NCBI GenBank assembly: GCA_026874595.1
Contig: CM049306.1
Location: forward strand, 96,837,642 to 96,901,641
DNA: 64,000 nucleotides
Direction: 5' to 3'
From: Sipunculus nudus
Taxonomy: Eukaryota; Annelida; Sipuncula; Golfingiida; Sipunculidae
Positions 1-13,347 of the stretch are shown here, one piece after another. The notes beneath the pieces were generated by a model. The model saw nothing but the letters and a program-made list of their open reading frames with translations, had not been told where the DNA came from and searched no databases. The position numbers and the translations under genes were made by a program. Numbering within the stretch: position 1 is the first letter of the stretch; each line of letters opens with the position of its first letter.

Positions 1-436
1 TGCAAAATACTTGCATCAATTCTACACTTAAACAAAACAGGATTGTCAATGACTATAATTGTCTTAATGCCACCATTAAGCCTAAAAATGTGTCAACTAG
101 TACTTGTCAGAATCTAATATCCTATCAAATAATTTTTAAAATGTTAAAAAAAAATTACAAATTTGCAATATGTAGAGCAAGGGACTGAATGCCTGAAAAT
201 AATTTTTCCAAAACATAGAAAAAATATGAAATTATAAAATTCTAGAGAAACAATAAAAAACTGGATACAATTAGCAAATCTAACAGATATATGGAGGCAA
301 CAACATCCTACTAAGTCAAGATACACATAGCATAGATACAACCCAAAATCTGTTTTTTGTAGGCTTGATTTCTTTTTGATAACTGACTGCTTGTGTAACA
401 GTTTACAGAACTCTGATATTCAGTCTGAATACAAAA

Positions 437-1114
437 GTGATCATTCTTTGTTCATCTTTAACCTTGTCTAAAGGGGAGCATGGTAAAGGCATTTGGAAAT
501 TAAATTGCAGTCTTCTTGAAGATCAAGATTATTTAAAGGAAATAAAGAATGTTTTAAAGACACAGTTGATAATAATAAAGATGCCAATCCAAACCTTTTA
601 TGGGACACAATTAAATTTCAGGTTCGAGGTCAAACCAAAGCCTTTGCAACATGTAAAAAGATAAAACAGAATAAAAAAGTTACAGATTGTGAAAAAGAAA
701 TTTTACAAATTACAATGTTTTTATAATGAAACAAAAGAAGAAGACAATAAAAAAATAGGAAGAATCACTAAAAAGACACAGTTTATTGAATTGAGAATTT
801 AAGGTGCGGTTGTCAGATACCGAACCAAATGGTATTTAGAGGGAGACAAACCTACAAAGTATTTCCTCAACCTAGAAAAAAGAAATTCAGAAATAAAAGC
901 GATAAATAGATTATTTGATAAAGACAATAATTAAATAACAAAACCAAATGACATTTTAAATTAAATGACATGTTTTTATGAATCATTGTATACCTCTACA
1001 AATGAAAGTCACTTGGGTAACGCTGAAAATTTCTTTAAACATTGTACAACAACATTAGAAGAAGATGATAAGTATAAATGTGAAATGGATCTGACAGATT
1101 CTGAATTTTTTTAA

Positions 1115-1165
<51 letters not shown>

Positions 1166-3118
1166 TCATTAAAATTAATTAAATCTCAAGGACCAGATGG
1201 GTTACCAGCTGAGTTCTATAAAACTTTTTTGGAAGACTTGAAATATTACTTTATCTCTGTTATTAAATATTCTTTTGACATTGGCACACTTCCACTGACT
1301 ATGAGGCAAGGGATGATAAGTCTGATACCAAAGAAAGGGAAAAATAGTTTAAATTTGAAAAACAGGCGTCTAATTTCTATCTTTATAAGGATTATAAAAT
1401 CATATCAAAGACATTACCTTTTAAATTCAAATCTGCTCTACCTAAAATTAAGACTAAGATCAAACGGGATCATAAAAAATAGATAAATAGGGGAGAACAT
1501 TGTAAAAATCAATGATCTATTTTATCATTTGAAAAAGAAAAATATTTCGAGTTATATTATTTCAATCGATTTTGAAAAAACTTTTGATTATTTAGAATGG
1601 CATCATATACAAAATACTTTACAATCATTTAACTTTGGCCAAAATTTAAGAAATGGATTAATATACTTTAACATAACAAATTGTGTTACTAATAGAGATT
1701 GGGTTACAAAATATTAACCAATTACAAGGGATGTGAGACATTGTCTCTATATTTATTTATTTTATCAGCTGATATCCTAGCAACAACTTTTCGTCAGAAC
1801 AAGAAAATTAAAGGAGTATTAATAAATGATACAGAACACAAAATAGTACAATACGCAGATGACACGGCATGGATTCTCACTGGAGGCCATCAGTCTATTT
1901 ATGAAGCATTGTTAACTTTTACTAATTTTAAAGAAATATCTGGTCTCAAAGTAAACCTTGAGAAAACAATTATGATGCCAATAACAGAGGATACAAAACA
2001 ACATGAAAGTATTAAAAACTCAGGTTTGCAATGGTGCACAGAACCTATTTAACTTTCAGGAAATAATATACATCCTAATTGGAGAAAAGTGATAGAAATA
2101 AATTACAAAGAGATCCTTAGTAAAATTAAAGTGATTGTTTATATATATGGACTGGAAGAACATCAATCCTGTATGGAAGGATTACAATTATAAAAAAATT
2201 ATACTACCTCAGTTAATATATTTACTCAAGGTTCTACCAACCCAACCACCTACTTACATCAAAGAATGAGAAAAACTTATGTTTGCATTTGTATGGGAAA
2301 AGAAGCCAGAAAAAAATTAAAAGAATACACTAGTAGGCCCAAAAATGAGAGGAGGGTTAAGCATGATCCATCTTAATTTAAAAGTAGAATCCTTAAAAAC
2401 TGTGTTGGGTTAGGAGATTTTTAAATGGCTCTCTGAGTGATGGATGGAGACAGGTGACTAATATTCAGTTTGAAGGGAAGGGAGACATTTTATTAAAAAG
2501 TAACTTGAACACACATGATATAAGATACTTTATGCATACATGCAGCCAATTTTGAATGGAATTATAAGATGCCTGGTGTAAATATAACTACCAACGTATC
2601 AAATCACTTACAGATATTTATTATCAATCTCTCTGGTTAAATTCTAATTTTAAAATAAATAAATAGGTAATACAATAAAACATTACATGAACCTGGTATT
2701 ATAAGAATAAATGACATTACAAAGAAACAAAGAAATAAATACACCTTTTTGACTTATGATGAATTATTCAAAGAAAAGAGATTACATTTAAATTATTTGG
2801 AGTATTTAAGTTAAATAGACTCTATCCCTAAACGAATTAAAAAACTATAAATGGAGATTTAAGCGTAGTAGAAAATAAATAAGAAAAATTTATGAAGATG
2901 AAAAAAGATCTCACAAGAAATTGTTGGAGAATTGATTCAAAAAGAAATCAAAGAACCTGAAAATATAATTCCAGAAGTCAGGACTTAGAATTTGATTGCC
3001 ATGAAGAGGTATCTAAAGCATTTAGACACATTAGAAAACAAATCACAATTTCAGAGAAATTTTTTCAGTATAAATTAATACATAGAATTCTGGCTTTAAA
3101 CTCATTCTTATATTAAAG
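437..3118 (+). mobile_element. Degenerate LINE (L1/Tx1-like) reverse transcriptase
   Basis: Broken non-LTR retrotransposon ORF2. In successive frames I see the RT landmarks SQGPDGLPAEFYK (about 1182-1222), LIPKKGK (about 1322), LKNRRLISI (the LxNyRPISL box, about 1357), FEKTFDYLEW (the FxKAFD box, about 1570) and the catalytic YADD (TAC at 1852). A FQYKLIHRILALN segment follows near 3067, the usual connection just before the C-terminal zinc knuckle, which is missing. Multiple stops and frame changes and a (TA)n tract between the first two boxes show it is dead. No endonuclease domain is recognisable upstream. The clade is judged from motif style only. Confidence 0.85.
1119..1163. repeat. (TA)n microsatellite inside the dead LINE
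   Basis: About 22 TA units lie between two RT motifs and so interrupt the former reading frame. They expanded after the element lost function. Confidence 0.95.
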
Positions 3119-3296
3119 TATAGTTACGTAATTTCAAGGGCTGGGAGCATGACAACATCACCTGGATAGTAACTGTGCCTGAATCGTCTGTTATCTATAT
3201 GGCATGGTCTTCTTAAACCAGGATAAAAGCTGCAGTTTTTATTAACTGCTTTAAAATTTCAGTTAAAAAAGCTTTAACCCTTTTAACCTTTAACCC

Positions 3297-3898
3297 GTAT
3301 CTCACTGGGCTGCGACAGCTTTGCGACAAATTGCGTATGCATTCGCGAGAGAGTCTCAAAAGTGTCTTAAAACATTCGCGGCGGTTCTTAATTTCTTCGC
3401 GTGATTCGCAGTGTCGCTAACTTGTCGCACAAATTTTGAACATGTTAAAAAAAGTCGCAAATCTAATTTTCTCGCAAAGTAGTCGCAGAGGCGTCGCTGG
3501 TGTCTCAAACCCGTCTCAAACATGTCTCGAAGTATTCTCAAGTCAGATCCGGGTCAGGAAGTGCGAGAACTGCGAGACACCTTTGAGGTGTTTGCGACCT
3601 ATGCAACTACATTGCGAGTATTTGGGGATGAAAATGAGAATCTTACATTCTGGTCGCGAATTGTCGTACGAATATTTCACAAATATCGTGCGAATGTCTT
3701 GTGAACATCGCACGACATTCGCACGACGGGTATACGAACTCCAGCCGAATTTTAGACCAAACAATTGTGCGATGTTCGCAAACGTCTCGTAAGTTCAATT
3801 GAGTGTGATTGCAAGTTAAAAATGTCGCTAATTCGCGTAATTTCTCGCAATTGTCTTGTCTCCAACTAGTCGCTAGCTGTCGCAGCCTAGTGAGATAC
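3297..3898. mobile_element. 0.6-kb terminal-inverted-repeat element made of degenerate GTCGC words
   Basis: The ends 3297-3320 and 3875-3898 are inverted copies with one mismatch in 24 bases (GTATCTCACT then G or A then GGCTGCGACAGCT). The interior has no coding capacity and is packed with variants of GTCGC, TTGCGA and CGCGA on both strands, unlike the AT-rich flanks. The short open frames here are by-products of that composition. Target-site duplication is not clear. Best read as a non-autonomous DNA transposon (MITE or foldback); superfamily unknown. Confidence 0.7.
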
Positions 3899-3899
3899 T

Positions 3900-5616
3900 A
3901 CCTTTAGGTCCATCATGTGAAAATTAAATCAACAGAGCTTACATGAAAAAGTACCCCTGGCTAAAGGTGACTTATTTTAAGGACAATTATTTCACATTTA
4001 TATGCAATAAAACCAACCACCCAGTCCACAGGTGCAAGGGCTCGATGGCAAGGTGGGGGGGGGGGAGTTGTATTAATGATGGGAGTTACATATACATGTT
4101 GTGACGGCTCTTATTTGTGTACTTCAATTCTGTCCACACGAGCGGAAATGTGTACCTGAATTAGCGCAAAGGTCAAGCGCCCTGGGTCAACAGTGCACGT
4201 CTTAAATGGACTCGTTAATACTAGTCATAGCTTGTGCTTTTCATTTAAAAAGAACAGCTGATGTTTGCCTGCGTTTATGGAATATATAAATAGGGGTGCA
4301 ATACGAGTTCACCTTCAGAGGGAAAAATTGTTACGCACGGCGCCAGCGATTTAGTTAGGCAGCCCGTAATCATGTATCATATAAGGTAAGGCTGGCTAAC
4401 TTTTATAGTTTCACTATGTTTGCATCGTAACCGATTTACATAAAATATCATGTGAGCCGCGATACTTTCAATTTGACTTGCGTTTACATTGGGCCTTAAG
4501 CCCTGAAACATTTATATCTCCGCGGAGTACGCAGAACTACTAGTATGTATCCTTAAGTGCTACAAAGCCAAATTATATATTCTTAAGTACTTAAGTGCCA
4601 TTAGGTCAAACTATATAATGTTTGTTTGTTAAAAATATAAGTACAGCTTCAAGCGACTCTAAGCCAAGTCTGTCATCTCTGTATATTATATTTGGCCAGG
4701 TGTATGAAAAGGTAAGTAGTTATTCTTATCTGGACCTCGCCTGTTTATTAGGCCTCTCCATTTCATTCTCTCTTTGTTATAGAGAGGTGTAAGCATCCCG
4801 TACTTGTAAACCTTGTTCTTCAGTGTCCCTGACCGATGGCCTCGTCCATCCATGTATTCATATATTTCGACGAGCTAAACAGAGCCGATATTAAGGGCTC
4901 AAAACCTTGTTTGGTCCAGATATGAATTCGATTTAAGAGTCAGAAAAGTTGTGTCCCTCTCGTCTTGAATTGCATTTATATATTGTATGTATGTCTAATG
5001 CAAATTTATTTCACTAGCACATATCCCGGAATATAAGCACTATTCAGTTATGTTAATATTTCAGTATAATCCTTTGTATCACTTTAAAGCACATGTATCT
5101 GGTCACGTTTTTGAGTTGAAGTAAAAATTTTGTATATTCTATTTCCGGTATCGATTTTTTATTTGTTTTATGTCAGAGGTCTGGATGGGTCTGTCTCCTC
5201 CTTGACTAAATTATGCACGAACCCGAGGCTATCATGACAACATATATTAAAAAAAATAGACAGAGAGAAAGACAAACAAAGCCAATCACTTTATTTCATA
5301 TTCTGCTGTCAGGAAAATGATTAGCATTATGTTTACATAAGATCAAATTGTTTATCAAGTTAAATTCTAATGATCGTCAAACTACTTAATCTAACTTTAA
5401 AATTAGCACGAGCCCATGCTACTCAGATTCAATCTAACTTTAAAAATAGCACGAGCCCCTGGCTATCGTGACAATGTAAGTTTTCACTTTGACGATTTTA
5501 AACTTAAAATGATTTAAATTTTATTTTTTTTTAATTCGATATATCTCAAATTTGGCATAGGGTAGGTGTGTGATAATAATATTATCTGAAACTACATACA
5601 AATACCTCCAGGTGTT

Positions 5617-5689
<73 letters not shown>

Positions 5690-7300
5690 TTTATCATAAT
5701 AAATTTTAAATTCAAATAAGTGTGATACAGACAATACTTATTTTGTAATTATGGCGTAAAATTACTATACTAAAAAAGGATATTGGAAAAAGAAAGAAAC
5801 ATGTTGATTAACCTATATGGAAAATTTTAAAAAATCTATATTCGGTGGATTTTGAGAAATATTGCTCTGGGGACCGTGCAGTCTACTAATATACTGTTTT
5901 GAGAAAATGGGCAAAAACTGTTTTGAATGTTTCATGCCATACCGGAAATTGAATAAAATTTGGAGGTAGAAGGTTGGATGTCACCGGAAGTGAACTAAAA
6001 CATGGATGTTCGCAGTTGGACGCCAAACTATAATCCAACAACTGGCATTTCACATGTCAATCCCGGATACCCTGCAAAATTCCGATGCAATACTGATTAG
6101 AAATATAAAAAATAATGCATTAAATATAAATATATTGCATTGGATTGCATTATATTATGTTGTTATACATGATAAATATAAATATAATTAAATATATCAC
6201 ATGTAATGTTTGATTTAAAATTAATTTATTAAAATTTAATATTAATTTATAATGTATCAATAACAAAAAAACTCAAAATATTTTTTTGCTAAACTTTATT
6301 AATCAAATGGAAATTTTATAATATATCTTTCACTAATCAAATATATCGATTAAATAATGATTCTATCCTTCATATTTAATACGTAATAAATTCATATGGT
6401 TCCCCAGAGTTTAAAGGGTATGGTTCTTAGTCGTCCTCGTGCGCCCTCTGTTGTGACCATTAGTCACTCTTTCAAGTGGTATGGCTGGATCAAGCGCATG
6501 CGCACTCACTTCCGGTATGGCAGAAGTGTTGACATTCGTGCCATATTGGGATGGCAGGAAGTTTTGGAAGAGTAATTTGTTTTTATGTTGAAAACAGGGA
6601 TATCAGCGCAAGTGACAGTCGTTAATTTAAACTAGATATTCCGATTTGAATCGGTTTTAATAATTAACATTAAATAGATTGTCAATGTAAAAAAGACGAA
6701 TTTGTTAGGCGAAATGACAACTGACAAACTGAAGTAGGCGGAGCTTATCGGTCCAAGGGATTGGTCATCGGTAATTAGGTCATGGGCCACCGTCCCGGGG
6801 CACGTGTCAGGTGTGAAGTGACTGATTAGACTGACATATGAGTAACATCAACCGAACTATTAGAAAAATATGACTGACGGACTGGACATATCTTTACATT
6901 TGATAAATGCATAAATCACGGTGAGCGGTGACGTAGATAGTCCTGAATACCATGGTGGCCAGTTGCCCATGCCACGTTACCTAATGTTTGTACATATTTA
7001 ATATGTAATTCACTCTTTGCATGGTGTATCCTTGGCCAATTAAACGAGCTTTTCTGTATATGTATCGTCGTTATTTAAATATGTATCCGCCTAAACAAAG
7101 TTTTGCGGATACTATGTTTTTGACCGGGTTCCGCCGCCGCCGCCGCGTTCATTTCCGGAATAGAACACTGGGCCACTAGGCATATTTTTCCGAACCTTTA
7201 CACGATTATTGGGTCATATGTGAACTTGTGCCAAAATATTTTGCGTTGAACTCTGACCTATCCTCACTCCAGTGCGTCCATCTCGTCGTCTGTCTTGATT
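3900..7300. other. Gene-poor stretch with weak promoter-like signals
   Basis: No exon-like ORF was found on either strand. A TATATAAAT box at 4283-4291 is followed about 100 bp later by a GGTAAG donor-like site. It could be an orphan promoter or part of an LTR, but I found no matching ends. A (TA)n tract occupies 5622-5685, and 6110-6400 is very AT-rich. Confidence 0.4.
6494..6515. promoter_or_regulatory. Candidate NRF-1 plus ETS promoter motifs
   Basis: The palindrome GCGCATGCGC, the consensus NRF-1 site, is followed directly by ACTTCCGG, an ETS-type site. The pair is typical of TATA-less housekeeping promoters in animals. An ATGGCAGGAAG start with a GTAATT donor-like site lies about 40-60 bp downstream on plus. 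No downstream exon could be recognised, so the gene it would serve is unknown. Confidence 0.3.
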
Positions 7301-7317
7301 CATTAACCCACATATCT

Positions 7318-8105
7318 TCGGACTAGTTTGACCAATCAAGAAAAAAAATTCGCACAATTGTAGCCCTTGGATAGCTTTGTAACATACTTAAAAAATGGCG
7401 GCGCCACCTGCAACCATTTTTGCACGGTGTCCATCTGTTCATCTGCATTGGGATAAAATCACTCATATCTCTGGATTGAATGGACTTATCCTTCTGAAAT
7501 TTTGCATGTGTATTCATCCTGGATAGCTTTCTCGATTTTGTGGCAGATGGCGCCATATACTTTCCCGTTTAGGCTGCATATATCCAAGCTTATATCTCAG
7601 GACTAGTTTGACATATCCTCCTGAAATTTTGCATGTATTAAGATCTCACATAGCTCGTTATCATTCGCAAAACTGGTGGTGCCACCTGCAACCATTTCTG
7701 CATAGCGTACGTCTGTTTGTCTGCCGTGGGATAAAATTCACTCATATCTCGGCAGTGGTTTGACTTATCTGCCTAAAATCTTGCATACATATACATCTTT
7801 GATAGCTTTCAGGTGGCGCCACCTACTTTCCCGTTCAGGCTCCAGACATCCAAGCTTATTATCTCAGGACTGGTTTGACATATCCTCCTGAAATTTTGCA
7901 TGTGTATAGATCTCGCATAGCTCTTTATCATATGATAAACTAATGGCGCCGCCTGCAACCATTTCTGCACAGCGTCCGTCTTTTTGTCTGCCGTGGGATA
8001 AAATCACTCATATCTTGGCAGTGGTTTGACTTGTTTGCCTAAAATCTTGCAATTGTATACAACTTGGATAGCTTTCCGTATTTTGTGGCAGGTGCCGCCA
8101 CCTAC
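7318..8105. repeat. Three tandem copies of a ~270-bp repeat
   Basis: Landmarks such as GGATAAAATCACTCATATCT, GCCACCTGCAACCATTT and CCTCCTGAAATTTTGCATGT recur at a spacing of about 270 bases. The copies are diverged and non-coding. The phrasing resembles a dispersed invertebrate repeat family; no ends were found. Confidence 0.75.
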
Positions 8106-8259
8106 ATACACATTGCAGACGCTGCAGACATCAATGCTAATATGCAAAACACATCTCTCTATTTCCCCTGGCCATTCAATCCATGCCTCACTTCACCCAT
8201 CCCACTCTGGTCTCGGCGGATACACGTAGTCGCTTGTCGACTACCCGTATTCTAGTTTT

Positions 8260-9760
8260 AATAGTAATAGATTTACATTTTATCATACAAAACATTGGTG
8301 ACGAATTGACCGTGTGGTACCGCATGTAAATTGGTGACGATATTGGTCAATATTACTGATATAACAAGTGGTAAATTCACATTTCTGGGCTTATTCTTGA
8401 TGCCAGGACAAGTATTGGGTAACACTAACGTATTTTGGCAGTGACATAAAGAGATTATTCGGCCACTGGTAGAGTAGGATGTACAGTTTACTTCTGGGTA
8501 AGGAGTATAGGGGAAGTATTGTAATAATTAGTGCCAATTAGCAAGTGCCGTTAATAAAAATGAGCTCATTCCCGGCCGACTGTCCTGCGGCCTCCGCATG
8601 ACTGTCGATCAATGATGTGCCGTGCACAGCAAGTGCATGGTAAACCAATAAGCAATTGATACGGTGCTTGCTCTCGCCGAACCGACAGGCTGTCCTGTTG
8701 CTTCCCACGTTGGGTTGACATCTAAAATTGTAGGCCATTTTTTTCCAACTGATACACTATAACGTCAGAAACGTGCTTTTGTGACAAGATATAACAAACA
8801 TCTACGAGATCACCGAGTTTCATAAAAATGTCCATTTTTTTATTTTTGACGATTATTAGACGTTAATAAATTTTATACATTTGCAATATAACATATATAA
8901 CTGAATCTATAAGTTGATTCACAACTTTAAACTGCATCAACATTTATTAATACTGTCGTCAGATAACATCACATTGTGCACACAGATTTATTTATTGTTT
9001 TAAGATATAAATTTTATAATTTTGCAAAACAACAAATATATGAAAATAACATATAATTTTGAATTCATAATTTTGAATTGCACCACTGTTTATCCATAAC
9101 TTGGCTCATATATTATCATATCATAATTACTGATGGATTAAATTATATTTGATTTCTTAACTTATTTAAAAGGAAATTAATTTCTTTTACAATGCTCCAT
9201 ATGATACCACATGGCATCTTCTGGATTATTCCTTGAATTACTAATTCAGGAAAAGATTTTTGTTTATTGGAGTGGAAACAGCATTACAATTTAGGAAATA
9301 CAGTTCAAACAATAACAATTACTGCTTAACACTTGGTGGGTGGGTATGAGAATAACTGCATGTACACTTGCCACAGCACGGCCCATGATAAATCAGTTAC
9401 CTTGGTACAGCTGACCTTCAGTGACCAGAAGTGGGCTGGCTGGAGTTTCACTGTGCCAGTGAAATTGAGTAAATACAATAAGAGCCTAAAAAAATTCAAT
9501 AACTAGCCTAATTTTCTAGCTTTATTGTTCAAATTTGAGATTTTAACAGATTGAATCAATATGTGTACATGCTGTGAAAATTAAATAAAAAGTACTTACA
9601 GGAAAAAAAATATGGGCAAACTTTAAGGTACAGATTTTATATTTATGCTAATAAATAAAAAAAATGCATAATTCAGATCTAATTTTGGTTATACAATTTA
9701 ATATTGATTAAATTAAGTTATATCCTTTGTTACAGGTGCTCTTTTTTTATGTGACTCGGG
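8260..9760. other. AT-rich stretch with nothing recognised
   Basis: Both strands were read for exon-like ORFs, tRNA boxes and terminal repeats. The longest frames are short and lack family resemblance. Confidence 0.4.
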
Positions 9761-10451
9761 CGTAACACCTGTTGTGGCACTGGTGTCTGGCCGCGTATTA
9801 CATTTTATGTTTAATCCGTACTGGTTGAACTCTCGTTGTCATGTAAGCCTTGGGTTTTCACGCCTGGTCGTGGGTCACGTGATGAACCTGGTGTGTGGGG
9901 ATACACACGGCTATGTTCTTCTCGATAATTCCTGAAATGTGTGTTTACTGTGCAAGATCTAATAGACTGTTCAAGAAGTGGAAAATTCTCGGCTTGAGGT
10001 GAGAAGATATATAAAGGGGCTGTGTTTTAGAACGGGCAGGGCAGAGAGCAGGGAACATTTCCAGCAGACGCAGAAGGGTGTGTCGGTTTCTAGGCCCTTA
10101 TCCGACGAATGCAGCAATTATAGATATTCAAAGACTTTCTCCTGGATTTTATGCATTTGGACTTCAGTTGACTTCCTGGGTTGTTGCAAGAACTTTCCAC
10201 TGGACTGTCATTCTCCGAGAGTATACATTTAAGGAACTTATCGTGCTGACGGTGTTGGTATTCAGGTACATTATTTTTCTATGTGATTGTATTGACTTGT
10301 TGCTATTCCGCTGTTTTACTGTATAATTGTGTTGATTTGGTGTATTGTATTGTTAGGGTTGTTTTAAGAATAAATTATAGTTATTTGTTAACAAAAAAAC
10401 ACTGACTTCTTTATTAATTCCCCTAGACATTTCACGCTGCCTGGTGTTACA
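9761..10451 (+). mobile_element. Solo LTR of a retrotransposon
   Basis: The ends are short inverted repeats (GTAACACC at 9762, GGTGTTACA at 10443-10451), close to the TG...CA rule with a mutated first base. Inside, in the correct order, are a TATATAAAGG box near 10008, a plausible transcription start region, and an AATAAA signal at 10371 before a short 3' segment, so a U3-R-U5 layout. No gag-pol or second LTR is nearby and no clean target duplication is visible. A decayed solo LTR is the simplest reading; the open frames inside are not genes. Confidence 0.5.
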
Positions 10452-10799
10452 GAATCTGATTTGTTTTTATCTCCATTACAAAATTTGTGTTCATCACGCA
10501 TACGTGATCTGTTTATATTAGGTTCCGTAACACATTAAAAAAAGTCTCTCGCTACAACAATTCTCATGTTAAGTGAGCAAATTTCTTTCCTGTTGTTTTT
10601 TACAAAGTGCATTATGTTTGGGCCCATAACTTCATAAATTTACACAATATTGAACTAATTTCTAGAATGTACATAGGAAATATACAGAGGAATGTCTTTT
10701 TTTCTAAACATGATCAATATCAGGTCAGTGGTTTTGATATTATGCAGTCTCGAAGTGTGGCAATGGAATCTTAATAGAATATTGAGGTTTTTCCTTAAT

Positions 10800-10992
10800 A
10801 TCTCAAGGAACGAAGTCGTAGTGACCCAAACCCCGTAGGAGTTTTGGGACATGTTACTGTATGCCGAATTTCATTTCGTAGGTCCAACGGTTTGAAAACG
10901 TGCCAGTTAAACGGACGGACAGACGGACGGACAGCCGATTGACAAAGGACCGTCGCTATAGCTCAGTTGACGTATAGTCAGCTGAGTTAAAA
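10800..10992. repeat. Dispersed repeat ending in a GGAC-rich tail
   Basis: A segment with repeated GGACGGACAGAC words ends in TATAGCTCAGTTGACGTATA followed by GTCAGCTGAG. Nearly the same ending closes the repeat array at 38320-38400, so both belong to one dispersed family. Confidence 0.6.
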
Positions 10993-11735
10993 ATAGAAAA
11001 TAAAACATATTAATATTCATAATATGTATGTATTTATTCATAATACCTTCGCAAATCTTACTGCACTCTCATTGTAAAGAAGTCTTACTATTTTCAAGTA
11101 CCTCACAACCTTATTAAGTATTGGCCAAGTGTGATATACCAAACTGACGATTCAGCTACCCTTAAAGCCAAGTTAATTATGCTCATTCTTGGGAATATAA
11201 CAAAATGCAGTGTCTTGTGACAATACTAATGGTTGAAATGATAATTAAGAAGAAAAAAAGTGTCGATAAATACCTATATATAATCCCCCATACTGATATA
11301 TATACATACATATATGCACATACCCATGGGTTTTAGCTGTATCATTCAGTTATAAAATCATATGCGACAAATGAAAGATAAATAACAGATTCAACCAATG
11401 ATTGGTTATTATCAAATATTCCACATTCCGGCCACACCATAGCGAAACGTGCTCTATAAATTGTTTGTGGTAATACTTTTTTTTTACCTAACACTGACAT
11501 ACTGGCAGAGTAAATTCATCCTTACTTTGTACATCTAACCGAAAGGTTAAGTTTAACACCACTTTCAGAGCTATTTGTGTATTGTCTTTCTTACGTCTCT
11601 GACAGAATAAAAATACATTTTTATCCTGGATAATATGTCTTCTTCGGTTGTGTACCCATAATAATGTGTGATAGATTAAGATTCATAATATGAAAAAAAA
11701 TACCAGTCATCAACATAATCAAATAAAAAATTTAC

Positions 11736-11738
<3 letters not shown>

Positions 11739-11774
<36 letters not shown>
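11739..11774. repeat. (TA)n microsatellite
   Basis: An uninterrupted TA run of about 18 units in gene-free DNA. Confidence 0.95.
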
Positions 11775-11777
<3 letters not shown>

Positions 11778-12087
11778 CATTACACCCTTAGTTGTATATA
11801 CAATTTCTATTTCTATCCTCTTTTATTCCCTTAAAATCATATTTCAATCAAGTTTGCGTCTGTCTCTTATTTTTGTCTGCCTCTCGCTTCTCCATTACAT
11901 GAATCCTAAACATCATACGGTCCGTCCGAATACACTAATAACCACTTCGAGACAGTGCATGTGTGATCCTCCAGTCGCTTCGCTTTTTTATAGTATGCAT
12001 TACAAAATTTTGTACGGTAGAATCTACTAATTAAAACTGTCTAGAGAAATTCATGAATTATTTATACACTTAAAATGCAGTTGTTAA

Positions 12088-12158
12088 ACCTCGGGTCCAC
12101 GGGTCTCGAACCAGCAAACGCGTGATAACAAGTCCTATGCGCTACCAGTACGCCATGC
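12088..12158 (-). repeat. tRNA-like relic, possible SINE head
   Basis: On the minus strand a B box GGTTCGAGACC (plus 12102-12112) sits about 38 bases downstream of an A-box-like TACTGGTAGCGCA (plus 12138-12150), the spacing of an internal pol III promoter. The stems do not fold into a clean cloverleaf, so it is not called a functional tRNA. Confidence 0.4.
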
Positions 12159-13327
12159 AAGACGAGTTGAGAATGAGTTGGCAAGTGGGAATATTTAAAT
12201 CTACAAAGGTGTGGAAATTCGGAAGGAACCAAATGACCAAAAATGGGCTGAATGGATTTCCCCCTGAGCTGGCGTCTGTGATTGGCTGCATGGTATCAGT
12301 CGTTTTCCACATCTCTTTTAGGCGCACAATTCAAACAATTGCAAATGGTCAATGAAGTTGAAAATCAGTGGGCATTGCATGCAAACACAACTAGGACCAT
12401 TTTGTCACTTGTTTTGTATACATTAACGTCTGTTCTATAATCATAACATACATTAAGCCCGGGATGACGTCAACTTCCGCAACTAGTAAATGTATACATG
12501 ACAAATGACGGTGTCGCAGCTGAAATAAACGTACTGGAATTCGCGGTTAGTGTGGGGAACTTTAATATTTGGAAGTTTAATCTTGTAAATAAAGGATGTT
12601 TTCAACAAAAAGGCGCGCGATCATGCTTGTAAAGCGGATAATTCTCCTGAATTCGGACTTGTGAAAAAAGTTGTCTTTCCCGCGTAGCGATGGAGTTCAT
12701 TACCTTGTTCTCCTATAATGGGTATATCGCCCATACTCAACATGTTTACCGTTTCTAGGCCATTGTAGTGCTGGAAACGAGTGCCTGTGATCTGTGTGCT
12801 CACAAATGCATTGAGGGCGCAAGACGACGGTTGTGAATGACGTAGACAGGACATGTACACATACGCCAAGTGATGTAAACAAGCAGAGGGAGGAATCATG
12901 ATGGATACAAGCGACTTGAATTGCTTGAAGAAATGTTAAATTGTACATCATACAGGCTAAGAGATACATGAAAAGGGTATAATATACAACTGACGTACAG
13001 AGGAGAAAGTTGGATCTATCAGTTGAGCATTTAACGTGCATCCGTTTTGGATAAAGGCGTCTTGACCGGTAGGCATTTATTCTATAATCGCACCAAATTC
13101 TTTTTATATCTGCATTTTGCTCAGTTGCACCCTAAGCTAAGGGCTAATAATCACCTGTCCTTATCAGTTAACTTACAACCTGAATGTGAGCACCTATTGC
13201 AATAGGGCAGTTGCTGACATCAGTGATGTCGGACGTGCCGCGAAATTTTCATGTAGCACTCGGACGATCATCAGTGATAATAAACTTAAATCTCTCATAC
13301 GCCGTGTGGTCTCTGCTTTTCAGGAGT

Positions 13328-13347
13328 TCCCCCCCCCCCCCCCCCCC
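13328..13347. repeat. Poly-C tract
   Basis: A run of C residues in gene-free DNA; a similar tract at 62860 belongs to a transposon remnant. Confidence 0.9.

Noticed and set aside
3356-3792. Overlapping ORFs on both strands at 3.4-3.8 kb
   Set aside because: Caused by the word-rich composition of the inverted-repeat element; no family resemblance.
5521-5715. ORF with long Ile-Tyr runs
   Set aside because: Translation of a (TA)n microsatellite; the same applies at 20911 and 51024.
9978-10326. ORFs of 82-84 codons
   Set aside because: They lie within the LTR, across its promoter and transcript start.
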